Positions 6,281 to 7,035 of a stretch of 7,035 bases of DNA are shown here, piece after piece. Numbering within the stretch: position 1 is the first letter of the stretch; the number at the start of each line of letters is the position of its first letter. The position numbers were made by a program, and so were the translations under genes. The notes under the pieces were generated by a model. That model was not told the origin of the DNA, searched no databases, and saw nothing but the letters and a program-made list of their open reading frames with translations. The stretch comes from JAFNAG01 sp050011535 (lineage in GTDB: Bacteria; Acidobacteriota; UBA6911). The DNA lies in NCBI GenBank assembly GCA_050011535.1, contig JBEKIX010000138.1, forward strand, positions 1-7,035. Direction: 5' to 3'.

Positions 6281-7035
6281 ATGCGCACGCTCCTCCTGTC
6301 GGTCTCGGCTGCGTGCTTGATGGCGGCCCTCGCAGTACCATGGGTGAACCCGGTAAGATCGGATCGCTTGCGCGGATCGTCGGCCTGGGTGCCGGATAAC
6401 GGCGACGGCACATTCAAGAATCCTATAATTTATGCGGATTATTCCGACCCCGATGTCATCCGCGCCGGAGATGACTTTTACCTGGTTGCCTCGAGTTTCA
6501 ACTGCTCGCCCGGCCTGCCTGTGCTTCACTCGAAGGATCTGGTCAATTGGACGATTCTAGGGCACGTGTTTCAAAGGTACCCTTTCGAGACATTCAATTC
6601 ACCGCAACACGGAAATGGCGTCTGGGCCCCAAGCATCCGATATCACCAAGGCGAATTTTATGTCTACTTTGGCGATCCTGATCTGGGGATTTTCATGGCC
6701 AAGACCAGGAATCCTGCCGGTCCCTGGGAGCCGCTCGTCTGCGTTCGGGAGACAAAAGGCTGGATCGACCCATGCCCCTTCTGGGACGACGATGGCAACG
6801 CCTATCTGATACACGCGTGGGCCAACAGCCGCGCAGGCGTCAACAGCATTCTCACCATGCACCGCATGAGTCCCGACGGCACCAGGCTTCTGGATGACGG
6901 CAAACTTGTATTCGATGGGCACGCCCATCACCCGACGATCGAAGGCCCCAAGCTGTATAAACGAAGCGGCTATTACTACATCTTTGCTCCTGCGGGCGGC
7001 GTGACCGGAGGATGGCAAACCGTGCTGCGATCGAA
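6281..7035 (+). CDS. Secreted glycoside hydrolase family 43 enzyme, partial (C-terminus beyond right edge)
   Basis: The frame is open from ATG 6281 to the window end, 251 codons plus two bases. MRTLLLSVSAACLMAALA is a signal peptide, so the enzyme is exported. The five-bladed propeller of GH43 begins with KNPIIYADYSDPDVIR. The three carboxylates of the family are visible, numbered from 6281: general base Asp56 in SDPDV, pKa-modulating Asp163 in WIDPCPF, and general acid Glu221 in TIEGPKL. Other family signatures are GVWAPSIRY and GYYYIFAPAGGVTGGWQTVL. GH43 enzymes are inverting beta-xylosidases or alpha-L-arabinofuranosidases; the IEGPKLY...YYYIFAPAGG region resembles subfamily 12, whose members are often found in pectin loci, but the substrate is not settled. 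Such proteins usually exceed 500 residues, so about half is missing. An alternative start at 6257 would add MQRRRRSW. The gene follows the receptor by 160 bases, across a strong terminator. Confidence 0.93.
   Translation, partial: MRTLLLSVSAACLMAALAVPWVNPVRSDRLRGSSAWVPDNGDGTFKNPIIYADYSDPDVIRAGDDFYLVASSFNCSPGLPVLHSKDLVNWTILGHVFQRYPFETFNSPQHGNGVWAPSIRYHQGEFYVYFGDPDLGIFMAKTRNPAGPWEPLVCVRETKGWIDPCPFWDDDGNAYLIHAWANSRAGVNSILTMHRMSPDGTRLLDDGKLVFDGHAHHPTIEGPKLYKRSGYYYIFAPAGGVTGGWQTVLRS

Noticed and set aside
5973..6320. Plus-strand 115-residue ORF spanning the receptor end and the terminator
   Set aside because: It is out of frame with the receptor, runs through the perfect terminator hairpin and overlaps the GH43 signal peptide; not a gene.
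6599..7018. Minus-strand 139-residue ORF
   Set aside because: Antisense to the GH43 coding region, whose catalytic motifs are intact on the plus strand.

Overview
The window looks like part of an acidobacterial (Acidobacteriota, Terriglobia/Bryobacterales-like) carbohydrate-utilisation locus for pectin, rhamnogalacturonan or another uronic-acid polysaccharide. The assignment to Acidobacteriota is an inference. It rests on the roughly 1,100-residue Oar-like TonB-dependent receptor with an N-terminal carboxypeptidase-regulatory-like domain, a type greatly expanded in that phylum, and on the moderately GC-rich coding sequence. No rRNA, tRNA or other lineage marker is present.

Layout from left to right: (1) bases 1-1337, minus strand, the N-terminal 445 codons of a large GH88/GH105-like unsaturated glycuronyl hydrolase whose C-terminal catalytic part lies beyond the left edge; (2) 1338-1570, a divergent intergenic region with a good sigma70-type promoter for the rightward gene and a doubtful 59-codon minus-strand ORF; (3) 1571-2521, plus strand, kduI, 5-dehydro-4-deoxy-D-glucuronate isomerase, with all four metal ligands and an N-terminal extension of about 40 residues; (4) 2522-2811, a 290-base gap with no convincing gene but two tiny ORFs; (5) 2812-6120, plus strand, the Oar-like TonB-dependent outer-membrane receptor; (6) 6178-6217, a strong intrinsic terminator with a perfect 14-bp stem; (7) 6281 to the right edge, plus strand, the N-terminal 251 codons of a secreted glycoside hydrolase family 43 enzyme with all three expected catalytic carboxylates.

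The proposed joint function is inferred from family knowledge. The receptor takes up oligosaccharides across the outer membrane. The exported GH43 enzyme trims arabinose or related side chains. The GH105-like enzyme removes the terminal unsaturated uronic acid left by a polysaccharide lyase. The released sugar becomes 5-keto-4-deoxyuronate, which KduI isomerises toward 2-keto-3-deoxygluconate. The lyase, kduD, kdgK and eda genes needed to complete the route are not in the window. No mobile element, CRISPR array or RNA gene was seen. The individual protein families are known; the least explained parts are the roughly 365-residue N-terminal region of the GH105-like protein, the KduI extension and the small ORFs in the two intergenic regions.
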